Of a DNA stretch of 64,000 bases, positions 33,624-42,016 are shown piece by piece. Below the pieces are notes generated by a model. That model worked only from the letters and a program-made list of their open reading frames with translations. It made no database searches and had not been told where the DNA came from. Origin of the DNA: Clostridiaceae bacterium (lineage in GTDB: Bacteria; Bacillota; Clostridia; Oscillospirales; Butyricicoccaceae); the NCBI GenBank assembly GCA_009911355.1, contig QXXE01000009.1, forward strand, positions 1-64,000, written 5' to 3'. The number at the start of each line of letters is the position of its first letter. Position 1 is the stretch's first letter. The position numbers and the translations under genes were made by a program.

Positions 33624-35285
33624 ATGATTCGTTTGCAGGGAAAGGGTGTTTCTGGCGGGGTAGCCGCCGGCCCTCTGTACTTCTACCGCCGTGGCAATGG
33701 GGAGATCGAGCGCCGTGAGGTAGCCGACACCGCAGCGGAGCTTGCACGCTTTGAGGAAGCCCGCAAGACCGCGATGGAGCAGCTTGGCGCGTTGTATGAA
33801 AAGGCGCTGGCAGAGGTTGGCGAGGAGAGCGCGCAGCTGTTTGAATCGCATCAGCTGATGCTGGACGACCTGGATTATGTGGAAAGCGTACAGGGCATGG
33901 TCGAAGGGGGCCTGAACGCGGAAGCGGCAGTCGCGGACACCGCAGAGATTTTTGCAGAGATGTTTGCGAACATGGATGATGCGTACATGCAGGCGCGCGC
34001 GGCGGACGTGCGCGATATTTCGGGCCGCGTGGTCGGGATCCTGACAGGCGCGGTTGCGGGCGGCATTGATTCCGATGTGCCGGTCGTGCTTGCGTCCGAC
34101 GACCTCGCACCCAGCGAGACCGTGCAGCTGGACAAGTCAAAGATTCTGGGCTTCGTGACCCGGGGTGGCTCGGGCAACAGCCACACGGCGATCCTGGCCC
34201 GCACGATGGGCATTCCCGCGATTTGCAGCGTGGGCGATGCGCTCGAGGACGGCTTCGAGGGCCGCGAGGTGATCATCGATGGGCAGACCGGCGAGATCGT
34301 CTTTGACGCCGACGCGGCGGCACGCGACCGGCTGCTCAAGAAGCAGGCGAAGGAGCGTGCGCTCAAGGAGCTGCTCGAAAAGCTCAAGGGGCAGCCGAAC
34401 GTTACCATTGACGGGCGCAGCGTGATGGTTTACTGCAACATCGGCTCGCCGGAAGACGTGGACGCGGTGCTCCAGAACGACGGCGGCGGCATCGGCCTGT
34501 TCCGCTCGGAGTTCCTGTACCTGCAGAACAACGATTACCCGACGGAGGAACAGCAGTTCCAGGCGTATAAGACGGTTGCCGAGCGCATGGGCGGCAAGCG
34601 CGTGATTATCCGCACGCTGGATATCGGCGCGGATAAGCAGGCCGATTATTTCCAGCTCGACCATGAGGAAAACCCGGCGATGGGCCTGCGTGCGATCCGC
34701 ATCTGCCTGACGCGCCCTGAGGTTTTCCGTACCCAGCTGCGCGCCCTTTACCGCGCGTCGGCCTACGGCAAGATTGCGATCATGTTCCCGATGATTACCT
34801 CGGTCTGGGAGGTGCAGGAGATCAAGCGCATCTGTGCGAATGTGCGTGAGGAGCTCATGCGCGAGGGCGTGCCGATGGCCGATTACGTAGAGCTTGGCAT
34901 CATGATCGAGACCCCCGCGTCGGTCATGCTGAGCGACCGGCTCGCGAAGGAGGTCGACTTCTTCTCGGTCGGCACGAACGACCTGACCCAGTACACCCTC
35001 GCGGTCGACCGCCAGGGGCAGAGCCTCGACCGCTTCTTCGACGCGCACCATCCGGCGGTGCTCCGTATGCTGAAAATGGCGGCGGACAACGCCCACGCGG
35101 CGGGTATCTGGATCGGCATCTGCGGCGAGCTCGGCGCGGATGTGTCGCTGACGGAGACCTTCCTCGCGATCGGGATTGACGAGCTGTCGGTATCGCCGTC
35201 GTCGGTGCTGCCGCTGCGCAGCACGGTCCGCTCGATTGACAGCTCGGCCAGGCGCGATGAGATCCTGGCAGAGCTTGCGAGATAA
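33624..35285 (+). CDS. ptsI: PTS enzyme I (phosphoenolpyruvate-protein phosphotransferase)
   Basis: 553 residues from the ATG eight bases after AAGGAG. It transfers phosphate from PEP to HPr. The phosphorylated His is residue 187 in GGSGNSHTAILA; the PEP-binding barrel contains GIGLFRSEFLYL, RTLDIGADK and, near the C-terminus, GICGELGAD. It is slightly shorter than the usual 570 residues but complete. No ptsH gene lies next to it. It can serve the sucrose permease encoded upstream. Confidence 0.95.
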   Translation: MIRLQGKGVSGGVAAGPLYFYRRGNGEIERREVADTAAELARFEEARKTAMEQLGALYEKALAEVGEESAQLFESHQLMLDDLDYVESVQGMVEGGLNAEAAVADTAEIFAEMFANMDDAYMQARAADVRDISGRVVGILTGAVAGGIDSDVPVVLASDDLAPSETVQLDKSKILGFVTRGGSGNSHTAILARTMGIPAICSVGDALEDGFEGREVIIDGQTGEIVFDADAAARDRLLKKQAKERALKELLEKLKGQPNVTIDGRSVMVYCNIGSPEDVDAVLQNDGGGIGLFRSEFLYLQNNDYPTEEQQFQAYKTVAERMGGKRVIIRTLDIGADKQADYFQLDHEENPAMGLRAIRICLTRPEVFRTQLRALYRASAYGKIAIMFPMITSVWEVQEIKRICANVREELMREGVPMADYVELGIMIETPASVMLSDRLAKEVDFFSVGTNDLTQYTLAVDRQGQSLDRFFDAHHPAVLRMLKMAADNAHAAGIWIGICGELGADVSLTETFLAIGIDELSVSPSSVLPLRSTVRSIDSSARRDEILAELAR

Positions 35286-35315
35286 GATGGAATCACAGTG
35301 GTTTTGATGGGGAGG

Positions 35316-35335
35316 CCCGGCGTCTGCCGGGTTTT
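35316..35335 (+). terminator. Intrinsic terminator of ptsI
   Basis: CCCGGC-GTCT-GCCGGG followed by TTTT. Confidence 0.7.
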
Positions 35336-35361
35336 CCCCGCCGAAGGGAGGAGGGGGGCCG

Positions 35362-35538
35362 TTGCAGCTGCCGAATGACCCGGTAATGCTGATGAGCTTT
35401 GTAAATACCCGGCTGCGGGACGGCTTTGACAGCCTGGACGCGCTGTGCGACGATCTCGGCCTTGCGCGCGAGGAGCTTTGCGAACGGCTCCGCCGCGCGG
35501 GCTTCGAGTATGACGGGGGCCGGAACCAGTTCCGCTGA
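35362..35538 (+). CDS. DUF4250-family small protein
   Basis: 58 residues from a TTG start, with GGAGGAGGGGG just upstream. The sequence LPNDPVMLMSFVNTRLRD, then SLDALCDDLGLAREEL and AGFEYD...NQFR at the end matches the DUF4250 pattern common in Clostridia. It has a helix-turn-helix-like predicted middle but no assigned function. Confidence 0.85.
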   Translation: MQLPNDPVMLMSFVNTRLRDGFDSLDALCDDLGLAREELCERLRRAGFEYDGGRNQFR

Positions 35539-35542
35539 CGCG

Positions 35543-35592
35543 AAAAAAACGCTGCTTTTGGGCCGTTCCCACGGTTCTGGGCAGCGTTTTTT
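35543..35592. terminator. Bidirectional intrinsic terminator
   Basis: AAACGCTGC and GCAGCGTTTTTT bracket an imperfectly paired loop; it can serve the DUF4250 gene (+) and the small gene ending at 35598 (-). Confidence 0.8.
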
Positions 35593-35597
35593 GCTGG

Positions 35598-35771
35598 TTA
35601 TGGATGCTGGCGCGGCTCTGCCGGTTCAGGCCTGGGATGGAGCAGCCGGATTTGCGGCTCAGGTTCGTTTAAGTATATTTCTTCACATTGTTGCTGTGCT
35701 GCGATCAGGATGCTGATCGCTTTTTCGGTTTCTCTTGCCATAATAGTATACATTTTCTTATAATCCGGCAT
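35598..35771 (-). CDS. 57-residue MPDYKKMY-type small protein
   Basis: ATG at 35771 with GAGGTG upstream and a full promoter (TTGACT-17-TATACT). The N-terminal half (PDYKKMYTIMARETEKAISI) resembles short helical proteins often seen in clostridial mobile and accessory regions; the C-terminal half is rich in Pro, Glu and Arg. Function unknown. Divergent from tandem XRE-like regulator genes across a symmetrical operator, suggesting common control. Confidence 0.7.
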   Translation of the reverse strand: MPDYKKMYTIMARETEKAISILIAAQQQCEEIYLNEPEPQIRLLHPRPEPAEPRQHP

Positions 35772-35791
35772 AATATCACCTCGTCTATAGT

Positions 35792-35829
35792 ATACCTTAT
35801 ATATTGCTCCTAGTCAATATATAAGGTAT
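35792..35829. promoter_or_regulatory. Symmetrical divergent promoter/operator
   Basis: Perfect 15-bp inverted repeat ATACCTTATATATTG (35792-35806) and CAATATATAAGGTAT (35815-35829) with an 8-base centre. Leftward promoter: TTGACT-17-TATACT. Rightward: TTGCTC-17-TATGTT. Each -10 box includes the outer end of one arm, so a dimeric repressor bound here would block both directions. Confidence 0.82.
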
Positions 35830-35854
35830 GTTAAAGTTGGTACAGGTGAAGAAT

Positions 35855-36073
35855 ATGATTAGCTACCAGCCGTTTTATGAAACCCTGGCGAAAAAGTCCA
35901 TGACAGAATATCATCTGATATATAAGCAGGGGGTCTCTTCCTATATTTTGTACCGGATGCGGCACGGGAAGAATATTACGACGAAAACGCTTGACACGCT
36001 GTGCTTTATTTTGGGCTGCGGGGTCGGGGATATCATCAAATACGAACCGGATAAAGAATGGGCAAATGATTAG
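35855..36073 (+). CDS. XRE/Cro-like helix-turn-helix protein, copy 1
   Basis: 72 residues from the ATG at 35855 with AGGTGA upstream. It begins MISYQPFYETLAKKSMTEY, with a helix-turn-helix of the short Cro/C1 type (YILYRMRHGKNITTKTLDTL) and the CxVGDIIKYEP ending typical of this group. Its end overlaps the next gene by 8 bases. Probably binds the inverted repeat just upstream and represses its own operon. Confidence 0.85.
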   Translation: MISYQPFYETLAKKSMTEYHLIYKQGVSSYILYRMRHGKNITTKTLDTLCFILGCGVGDIIKYEPDKEWAND

Positions 36074-36272
36074 CTATAAACCGTTTTATGATACGCTGTT
36101 TCGCAAAAATATGACCGAATACTGCCTGATTTTCAAAAAAGGGATCACGGCAAACACGCTGCACCGGATGAAGCACGGCGAGCACATCAGCACGAAAACG
36201 ATCAACGGGTTGTGTGAAGCCCTGGGCTGCGAAGTGACGGATATCGTCGAATATATCCCCGACGAGGGGTGA
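36066..36272 (+). CDS. XRE/Cro-like helix-turn-helix protein, copy 2
   Basis: 68 residues, starting MISYKPFYDTLFRKNMTEY; clearly a tandem duplicate of the preceding gene (shared NTLHRMKHGEHISTKTI / EVTDIVEYIPDEG layout). The 8-base overlap indicates coupled translation. Two paralogues could form a heterodimer or act as repressor and antirepressor, but this is speculation. Confidence 0.85.
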   Translation: MISYKPFYDTLFRKNMTEYCLIFKKGITANTLHRMKHGEHISTKTINGLCEALGCEVTDIVEYIPDEG

Positions 36273-36273
36273 A

Positions 36274-36309
36274 TAAAAAACTGTCCCGACACAGCGGGGC
36301 AGTTTTTTT
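36274..36309. terminator. Bidirectional intrinsic terminator
   Basis: AAAAAACTGTCCC and GGGGCAGTTTTTTT hairpin (one G-T pair) between the convergent XRE pair and the NifX-like gene. Confidence 0.85.
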
Positions 36310-36339
36310 AATATTGGATTTACGAACCGTGGGCGGGGA

Positions 36340-36783
36340 TCAGACCTCAGGCACGCGGGGCTTGAGCGCGTCGGGGATTTCGAGCGGGCCGCAGCCCGCG
36401 CATTTCGAGCAGTCGTGCATACACTGCATGGGGTCGTCGGGGTCCTCCTCGCGGCACAGCGCAAGCACCGACGGGTCGCCCTGCTGCTCGCCGACCAGGA
36501 ATTTTGCCGCAGCCTCCGCGCAGGAGCCGGTGACGCCCGGCACAAGCAGCACACCCAGCATTTCCAGCGCGTTGCGCGCCGCGATGCCGAGCTTGCCGCA
36601 GATCAGCACGTCGATCTGGTGCAGGCCGATGAAGGAGAGCATGGCGGTCGCGCCGCTGCCTTCGCAGGGGACGAGATCCTTTGCGGTCGGCTCGGAGCCC
36701 TCCACAGTGAGGACCATATATTCCTGGCAGGCGGCCAGTTCCTGCGCAACCTGCCCGTTTTCATAGGGGATGGCGATTTTCAT
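36340..36783 (-). CDS. NifX/NafY-like dinitrogenase cofactor-domain protein
   Basis: 147 residues. The N-terminus (KIAIPYENGQVAQ) and the VLICGKLGIAARNALEMLGV segment belong to the dinitrogenase iron-molybdenum cofactor biosynthesis fold, used by small metallocluster-binding proteins. The C-terminal tail is Cys-rich (CMHDCSKCAGCG), a possible Fe-S site. It follows mrp by 14 bases. No nitrogenase genes are present, so a general Fe-S carrier or redox role is more likely. Confidence 0.85.
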   Translation of the reverse strand: MKIAIPYENGQVAQELAACQEYMVLTVEGSEPTAKDLVPCEGSGATAMLSFIGLHQIDVLICGKLGIAARNALEMLGVLLVPGVTGSCAEAAAKFLVGEQQGDPSVLALCREEDPDDPMQCMHDCSKCAGCGPLEIPDALKPRVPEV

Positions 36784-36797
36784 GGGTGTTTCCTCCG

Positions 36798-37619
36798 TTA
36801 GCCGCGCAGCGCTTCCAGCGCGGAAACCGTGCCGGAAAGGGGCTCGGGCAGCTTAACGCTTTCAATGTCGCCCGCGTCGACGGCTTGCGCAAGCTTGGGG
36901 TCGATCGGCAGACGCGCCAGCACGGGCAGGCCGTATTCTGCGGCGACGGCTTCGACCTTCGATTCGCCGAATACGCTGATCCGCTTGCCGCAGTCCGGGC
37001 ATTCCAGGTAGCTGTAGTTTTCGATGACGCCAAGTAGCGGGATCTCCATCATTTTTGCCATTTTGACCGCTTTGCCGACGATCATGGACACCAGATCCTG
37101 CGGTGAGGTCACAATGATGATGCCGTCTACGGGCAGCGACTGGAAGACGGTCAGCGGCACGTCGCCCGTGCCGGGGGGCATGTCGACGAACATGTAATCC
37201 ACGTCCTGCCAGACCACGTCCGACCAGAACTGCTTGACCGTTTCGGCGATGATCGGGCCGCGGTAGATGACGGGGTCGTCGGGGTGGCTCAGCAGGAAAT
37301 TGATTGACACCATGTCAATGCCGGTCGAGGAGGTTTTCGGGAGGATGCCTTCTTCGCAGGCTTCCAGCTGGCCGGCCACGCCGAACGCTTTGGGGATTGA
37401 GGGGCCGGTGATGTCCGCGTCGAGGATGGCGGAGTGGTAGCCTTTGCGCGTCATGGCGACGGCGAGGAGCGAGGTGACGAGGCTTTTGCCGACGCCGCCC
37501 TTGCCGGAGACGACGCCGATCACTTTGTGGATGGTGGAATATTGGTTGGCTGCGACTTGCAGGCTCTCAGGTCCGCCGCAGCTTCCGGAGCAGCTGTCGC
37601 AGTTGTGGGAACAGCCCAT
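36798..37619 (-). CDS. mrp: Mrp/NBP35-family iron-sulfur carrier P-loop ATPase
   Basis: 273 residues from the ATG at 37619 (AAGGAAG upstream); upstream in-frame codons lack such a site. The N-terminus carries a Cys motif (CSHNCDSCSGSC). The deviant Walker A is SGKGGVGKS; DADITGPSIP, MPPGTGD and the ENYSYLECPDCGKR segment with the C-x-x-C cluster-binding pair are all intact. Such proteins load 4Fe-4S clusters onto target proteins. Operon with the NifX-like gene downstream. Confidence 0.92.
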   Translation of the reverse strand: MGCSHNCDSCSGSCGGPESLQVAANQYSTIHKVIGVVSGKGGVGKSLVTSLLAVAMTRKGYHSAILDADITGPSIPKAFGVAGQLEACEEGILPKTSSTGIDMVSINFLLSHPDDPVIYRGPIIAETVKQFWSDVVWQDVDYMFVDMPPGTGDVPLTVFQSLPVDGIIIVTSPQDLVSMIVGKAVKMAKMMEIPLLGVIENYSYLECPDCGKRISVFGESKVEAVAAEYGLPVLARLPIDPKLAQAVDAGDIESVKLPEPLSGTVSALEALRG

Positions 37620-37650
37620 GGTTAACACTTCCTTTGATTCAGTTAGGTCT

Positions 37651-37679
37651 AGTATACCGCAGCCGCAGCGATTTATCAA
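37651..37679 (-). promoter_or_regulatory. Promoter of mrp operon
   Basis: Minus-strand TTGATA (37674-37679), a 17-base spacer and TATACT (37651-37656). Confidence 0.78.
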
Positions 37680-37775
37680 GTGGGGAACGCTTTTTTTGCG
37701 TGGTGGGGGGGGTGATCCGGCTGTTTTGTACAAAAACGGGCGTGGGATTCTTACGTAAGGGGAGCGTGGCGGCAC

Positions 37776-37804
37776 TTGACAGGCGGTTAGGCATGGGGTA
37801 CAAT
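37776..37804 (+). promoter_or_regulatory. Promoter of the DegV gene
   Basis: Consensus TTGACA (37776-37781), a 17-base spacer and TACAAT (37799-37804). Confidence 0.82.
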
Positions 37805-37857
37805 GGATATGGTTTTAAAAACCGCATAAAATCGTTATGAAGAATTGGAGACGGGTT

Positions 37858-38715
37858 ATGAACATTGTGATCACGACGGAAAGCAGCTGTGACATCCCGG
37901 CGGCGCTGCGCGGCAAGCTGGGGGTGCTGACGGTGCCGTTCCATGTAAATTTCCCGGGGATGTCGGTGGATGACAACAGCATCCTGGTGCAGGAAATCTA
38001 TGATTTTTACGAAAAGACGCACAAAATCCCGCAGACGAGTGCGGTAAACCCGGATGAATACAGAGTGTTCTGGGAAGAGGTACTGGCGGCGAACCCGGGG
38101 GCGGAGATTTTGCATGTGGGATATTCGTCGGCGTGCTCGTGCTCGTTCCAGAACGCGCAGATTGGGCGGCAGGACTGCAAGGAGCCGGGGCGGATCCGGT
38201 TGGTGGATGGGCTGAACGTATCTGCGGGGCTGGGAAACCTGGTGATGAGGGCGGTGCAGCTGCGGGCGGAGCATCCGGAAGAGGGGCTGGAGGAGCTGGC
38301 GAAGCGGGTAGAGGGCTATGTGGCAAAAACGCGGATGGTATTTGTGCCGGACCGGCTGGATTTCCTGGCGGCAGGGGGGCGGGTCTCGAACGCGGCGGCG
38401 TTGGGGGCGGCGATCCTGCGGCTGAAGCCGAGGATTGATATTGTGAAGGGGGAGTTAATCGCGGGGCGCAAATACCGCGGGAAGATGGCGCATGTGGTAC
38501 CGCACATGCTGTCTGATTTTTTGCGGGGGCGCAGTTTTGATCTGTCCCAGGCGTATATGATCCATGCGGCGGGGGCGGCGGAGGAGGCGCTGGAAAGGAT
38601 ACGGGTGCTTTTGCGGGAGCATGGTTTCCGGCGCATTTACGACTGGGAGCTGGGGTGTGTGATGACGGTTCATGGAGGAAAGGGCGCGGTCGGCGTTTCG
38701 GCGACGGAGCTCTGA
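37858..38715 (+). CDS. DegV-family fatty-acid-binding protein
   Basis: 285 residues from the ATG at 37858, which has GGAG at proper spacing; a start 21 bases earlier does not. Family signatures: ITTESSCDIP at the N-terminus, the QTSAVNPDEY loop, HVGYSSACSCSFQNA, and DRLDFLAAGGRVSNAAA. DegV proteins bind a fatty acid (FakB-like) and can hand it to a FakA kinase for acyl-phosphate formation; no fakA is seen here. Monocistronic with its own promoter and terminator. Confidence 0.9.
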   Translation: MNIVITTESSCDIPAALRGKLGVLTVPFHVNFPGMSVDDNSILVQEIYDFYEKTHKIPQTSAVNPDEYRVFWEEVLAANPGAEILHVGYSSACSCSFQNAQIGRQDCKEPGRIRLVDGLNVSAGLGNLVMRAVQLRAEHPEEGLEELAKRVEGYVAKTRMVFVPDRLDFLAAGGRVSNAAALGAAILRLKPRIDIVKGELIAGRKYRGKMAHVVPHMLSDFLRGRSFDLSQAYMIHAAGAAEEALERIRVLLREHGFRRIYDWELGCVMTVHGGKGAVGVSATEL

Positions 38716-38734
38716 GCGCTTCCGGCGCCTCGCG

Positions 38735-38926
38735 GTTCATGCGCAGTGCCCTCGCCGGGCGGGCGTCCTCGCGCCGGACGGGCGGCAGGGCTCTGCCCTG
38801 CACCCGCTGGGGCTCGCGCCCCAGACCCCGGGATGCTGACGCATCCCTGTCTCGCCTGCGGGCGGGAGGGGCTTGGATGTTTTGGCTGCCCAGTGGCCAG
38901 CCCGCCATGATGGCAGCGGGCTGGCC
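38735..38926. repeat. Variant R1 cluster plus companion hairpin
   Basis: R1 variant with gggctctgccctgcacccg, GGGGC-TCGC-GCCCC, GGATGC / GCATCC and CGCCTGCGGGCGGGA, then the GGCCAGCCCGC / GCGGGCTGGCC hairpin (38895-38926). Confidence 0.87.
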
Positions 38927-38973
38927 GGCTTTATGCGGTGGATGGGTGCTGAGGTCTTGAATGCGCTGGCGCA

Positions 38974-39012
38974 CAAAAACACGCTGGCACAACGACGCCA
39001 GCGTGTTTTTGT
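38974..39012. terminator. Bidirectional intrinsic terminator
   Basis: CAAAAACACGCTGGC and GCCAGCGTGTTTTTG hairpin between the convergent DegV gene and the membrane protein gene. Confidence 0.9.
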
Positions 39013-39020
39013 ACGGTTTC

Positions 39021-39809
39021 TTAGTGCTCTGGGCGCGGTTGTTCCTCCTTGACCTGCGGGATGAATTTTTCCGCAAAGCTGCCCTTTTCCCGGTGCTTGG
39101 AGTAGAAGAACCCGATGATCGAGAATACGACCGCGCCGATAAAGTTGACCAGCAAATCCTTCATAGTGTCGATCAGGCCGATATCAAGATACCCGCCGTA
39201 TTGGGCAATCCAGTCTTCGCCGTTGACAATCAGGCTTTCGATCTGCATATGCTCGACAACGTTCAGCCCGTCTGGGTTGAATGATACCGAATGGATGGCG
39301 TTTACAAAGAAATCCTTTTGCATATCGGTGTGGAAAAAGGTGTCCATTCCGAACTCGAAGAACTCCCACAGCACGCCTACCGTCATGGAAAAACAGAATG
39401 CCACAATCGCGAGGAACAGCGGCGACAGCTTGACCGAGAATTTTTCGCTTCGGTTGAAGATATCAACCAGCGCAAAGCCGATTGCCGCCATCAAAAAGCC
39501 GTTGATTGTATGCAGCATCGTATCCCAGCCGGGGATCAGGGTGTAATAAGAGTTGATTTCCCCCAGGATTTCCGCTGAATAAATGAAGCAGTAGATAATG
39601 CCTTCCAGCGCTGGCGGCAGGTCAATGCGCAGCCGCCGGTCAATAAACAGCGGCACGCAGAACAGGATCAGCGTCAGCACGCAGGTGAAGATGTTTTCGT
39701 AACTGCCTACGAAAAATGAACGAACAGCCGTTACAACCACAAAAAATGACAGTACGCCGCGCACGGTCATGCGGCGTTTTTTGTTTTCTTTGATTACGAT
39801 TTTTTTCAT
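39021..39809 (-). CDS. Conserved integral membrane protein (possibly DUF2238/YjdF-like)
   Basis: 262 residues with about six membrane helices. AGGAATA precedes the ATG and the N-terminus is basic (KKIVIKENKKRR). Notable conserved-looking polar positions in membrane segments are GWDTMLHTINGF and VLWEFFEFGMD, reminiscent of YjdF/DUF2238 proteins, with an extracytoplasmic or loop region about residues 165-200. The tail is charged. Function unknown; it stands alone on its strand. It uses fewer GC-ending codons than neighbours such as uraA. Confidence 0.68.
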   Translation of the reverse strand: MKKIVIKENKKRRMTVRGVLSFFVVVTAVRSFFVGSYENIFTCVLTLILFCVPLFIDRRLRIDLPPALEGIIYCFIYSAEILGEINSYYTLIPGWDTMLHTINGFLMAAIGFALVDIFNRSEKFSVKLSPLFLAIVAFCFSMTVGVLWEFFEFGMDTFFHTDMQKDFFVNAIHSVSFNPDGLNVVEHMQIESLIVNGEDWIAQYGGYLDIGLIDTMKDLLVNFIGAVVFSIIGFFYSKHREKGSFAEKFIPQVKEEQPRPEH

Positions 39810-39939
39810 AGCTTATTCCTGATTTTTTCGAAACCGGCCAATTGCTGGGAGGTCCCCGGTGCGGTTTGCGCCCGCTGCGCCGATACAGGCATATGGGCGG
39901 CGTTTCACAGATTCACGCATGATTGCGTTGTTAGAAGCA

Positions 39940-40125
39940 TTAACAGTCCTTTTCAAAGATCAAATCGATCTCTTTGAATTTGCCATAATCGGTGATATTT
40001 GTTGGGATATAGCCCGCGTAGGTGAAGCCGCGGGACGCGTATTCGTCGATAATTTCGCGGTGGCTTTCCAGCTTCGCGCCGATGAATTTCCCGATTCTGA
40101 TATGGACGTATTCGTATTGTTTCAC
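39940..40125 (-). CDS. DUF4177-family small protein
   Basis: 61 residues from a GTG start at 40125, seven bases after AAGGAG. The sequence KQYEYVHIRIGKF, then HREIIDEYASRGFTYAGYIP and a final IDLIFEKDC fits DUF4177, whose members are small beta-rich proteins of unknown role with the conserved G-(W/F) segment and a DLIFEK-type ending. An in-frame extension to 40200 lacks a proper site. Confidence 0.82.
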   Translation of the reverse strand: MKQYEYVHIRIGKFIGAKLESHREIIDEYASRGFTYAGYIPTNITDYGKFKEIDLIFEKDC

Positions 40126-40216
40126 AGAAAAAACTCCTTCCCAAGTGGAACGCAGGGATACGCCCCCGCCCATCTGCGGCAGGCGGTGGGACGGGGGCAA
40201 AGGCGGGGCTTTGCGG

Positions 40217-41509
40217 TTACTCGCCGGTCTCGTGTTCGCCTGCGGTTTCGCGCAGCGGCAGGACAGCGTTCAGCAGAATCCCCGCAATTGCCGCGATTGC
40301 AAGCCCAGACAGGGTGACCTGCGTGCCGGAAACGGTGAAGCTCACGCCGCCGATGCTGTTGAAGCCGAACGCGCTGACCAGGATGACCGCCGCGATCAGC
40401 AGGTTCCGCGAACGCGAGAAATCGACCTTGCTTTCCACAAGGTTGCGCAGCCCGACCGCCGAGATCATGCCGTACAGCACAAACGAGATACCGCCGATAA
40501 TCGCGCTCGGCACAGTCTGGATGACCGCCGCGAACTTCGGGCAGAAGGACAGCAGGATTGCGAAATAGGCGGCAAGACGGACGACGCGCGGGTCATAGAC
40601 GCCGGTCAGCGCCAGCACGCCCGTATTTTCGCCGTAGGTTGTATTCGCGGGCCCGCCGAACATCGCCGAAAGGCTGGTTGCAAGGCCGTCGCCCAGCATG
40701 GTGCGATGGAATCCGGGGTCTTCCACATAATTAACACCGGTGGTTGCCGAGATCGCGCAGATATCGCCGATGTGCTCCATCATGGTTGCCAGCGCGATGG
40801 GCATGATTGTAATGACCGACGAAATATCGAATTTTGCAAAGGACGAGGGGTGGATCGCGAGCCCGAAGAATGCCGCTTCACGCACTGCGGTAAAGTCGAC
40901 CGCGCCCATGCAGACCGCCGCGAAATAGCTGACAAGGATAGCGAGCAGGATGGGCACAAGCCGGATAATCCCGGTGCCCCAGAGGTTGAACACCAGCACC
41001 GCCGCCAGCGCGATCAGCGCAAGCGGCCAGTTTGTGGCGCAGTTGCCAATGGCGCTCGGCGCAAGGATCAGCCCGATTGCAATAATGATCGGCCCGGTTA
41101 CAACCGGAGGGAAAAAACGCATGACCTTTTCCGAGCCGAACAGTTTCATAAGCCCGGCCATAACGAGGTACAGAAGCCCCGCGCAGACCACGCCGCCGCA
41201 GGCATAGGGCAGCATTGCAGCGTTCGGCTTACCGTCCAGCATGGGCGCAACAATCTGGTAGCCGCCGAGGAAAGCGAACGACGAGCCGAGGAACGCAGGC
41301 ACCTTGCCCTTTGTGAGAAAATGGAACAGCAGCGTGCCAAGCCCCGCCATCAGCAGTGTCGTGCCAACGTCAAGCCCGGTCAGCAGCGGCACAAGCACGG
41401 TTGCGCCGAACATGGCGAAGGTGTGCTGGATGCCCAGCAGCACCATTTTCGGGAGCCCAAGCTCGGACGCGTCATAAATGGCTTTCCGGTCGAGGATGTC
41501 GTTTTTCAT
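40217..41509 (-). CDS. uraA: NCS2-family nucleobase permease, probable uracil permease
   Basis: 430 residues with about 12-14 membrane helices. Family signatures: GIQHTFAMFGATVLVP in the first helix, GSSFAFLGG, the membrane-embedded ATMMEHIGDI segment with its substrate-contacting Glu, and NTTYGENTGVLALTGV. These are characteristic of UraA/PyrP proton-coupled uracil transporters; xanthine-type members have a different signature. A TATAAT -10 box lies on the minus strand at 41580-41585. Confidence 0.9.
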   Translation of the reverse strand: MKNDILDRKAIYDASELGLPKMVLLGIQHTFAMFGATVLVPLLTGLDVGTTLLMAGLGTLLFHFLTKGKVPAFLGSSFAFLGGYQIVAPMLDGKPNAAMLPYACGGVVCAGLLYLVMAGLMKLFGSEKVMRFFPPVVTGPIIIAIGLILAPSAIGNCATNWPLALIALAAVLVFNLWGTGIIRLVPILLAILVSYFAAVCMGAVDFTAVREAAFFGLAIHPSSFAKFDISSVITIMPIALATMMEHIGDICAISATTGVNYVEDPGFHRTMLGDGLATSLSAMFGGPANTTYGENTGVLALTGVYDPRVVRLAAYFAILLSFCPKFAAVIQTVPSAIIGGISFVLYGMISAVGLRNLVESKVDFSRSRNLLIAAVILVSAFGFNSIGGVSFTVSGTQVTLSGLAIAAIAGILLNAVLPLRETAGEHETGE

Positions 41510-41751
41510 AAATAATCCCCCTTGTTCATTTGACGGCGGGAACAGCGTGCGCGGTTTCCGCTAAAATATATTCCCGACTATTATAACACACCTGATCTAA
41601 AAAGAAAACGGTATTTGTCAAATTTTGCATACCCGCCGGGAAAATCGGGAAGAATAGCCTCGGCGATCGGAAACAACATATTTAAGAAGAGCAGAAAGGT
41701 GATCGGAAAGAGACGCATAAACAAGCCCGGAATACGGTGCATCGGGCGCTC

Positions 41752-41869
41752 CCCCGTCCCGCCCGCAGGCGACGGAAGGGATTCCAAAGGGGCTAGCCCC
41801 TTTGGCGCTGTCCGCGCAGGACCGCTCGCCGCGCAGGCGCGTGAGCCGGGGCGGGCACCCGCCGCGAAG
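41752..41869. repeat. Inverse R1 palindromic repeat cluster
   Basis: CCCGTCCCGCCCGCAGGCG, the perfect CCAAAGGGGCT / AGCCCCTTTGG palindrome, then ctgtccgcgcaggacc. It lies in the divergent gap between uraA and the DUF3798 operon; the rest of 41586-41976 holds no gene. Confidence 0.9.
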
Positions 41870-41976
41870 AGCCGGTTCTGGGGTTTAAAAAGTTCGGAAA
41901 AATGCGAAAGTGGTCTGGTTTTGCCGCTGGAAATGTAATAATTAGACGTATTGGGCAAATCCTTCAATATTTTAGC

Positions 41977-42004
41977 TTGACAAATGCGTAAAATTTGTTA
42001 AAAT
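41977..42004 (+). promoter_or_regulatory. Promoter of the DUF3798 ABC transporter operon
   Basis: Consensus TTGACA (41977-41982), a 16-base spacer and TAAAAT (41999-42004), in an AT-rich stretch. Confidence 0.78.
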
Positions 42005-42016
42005 AGATAACAGTGG

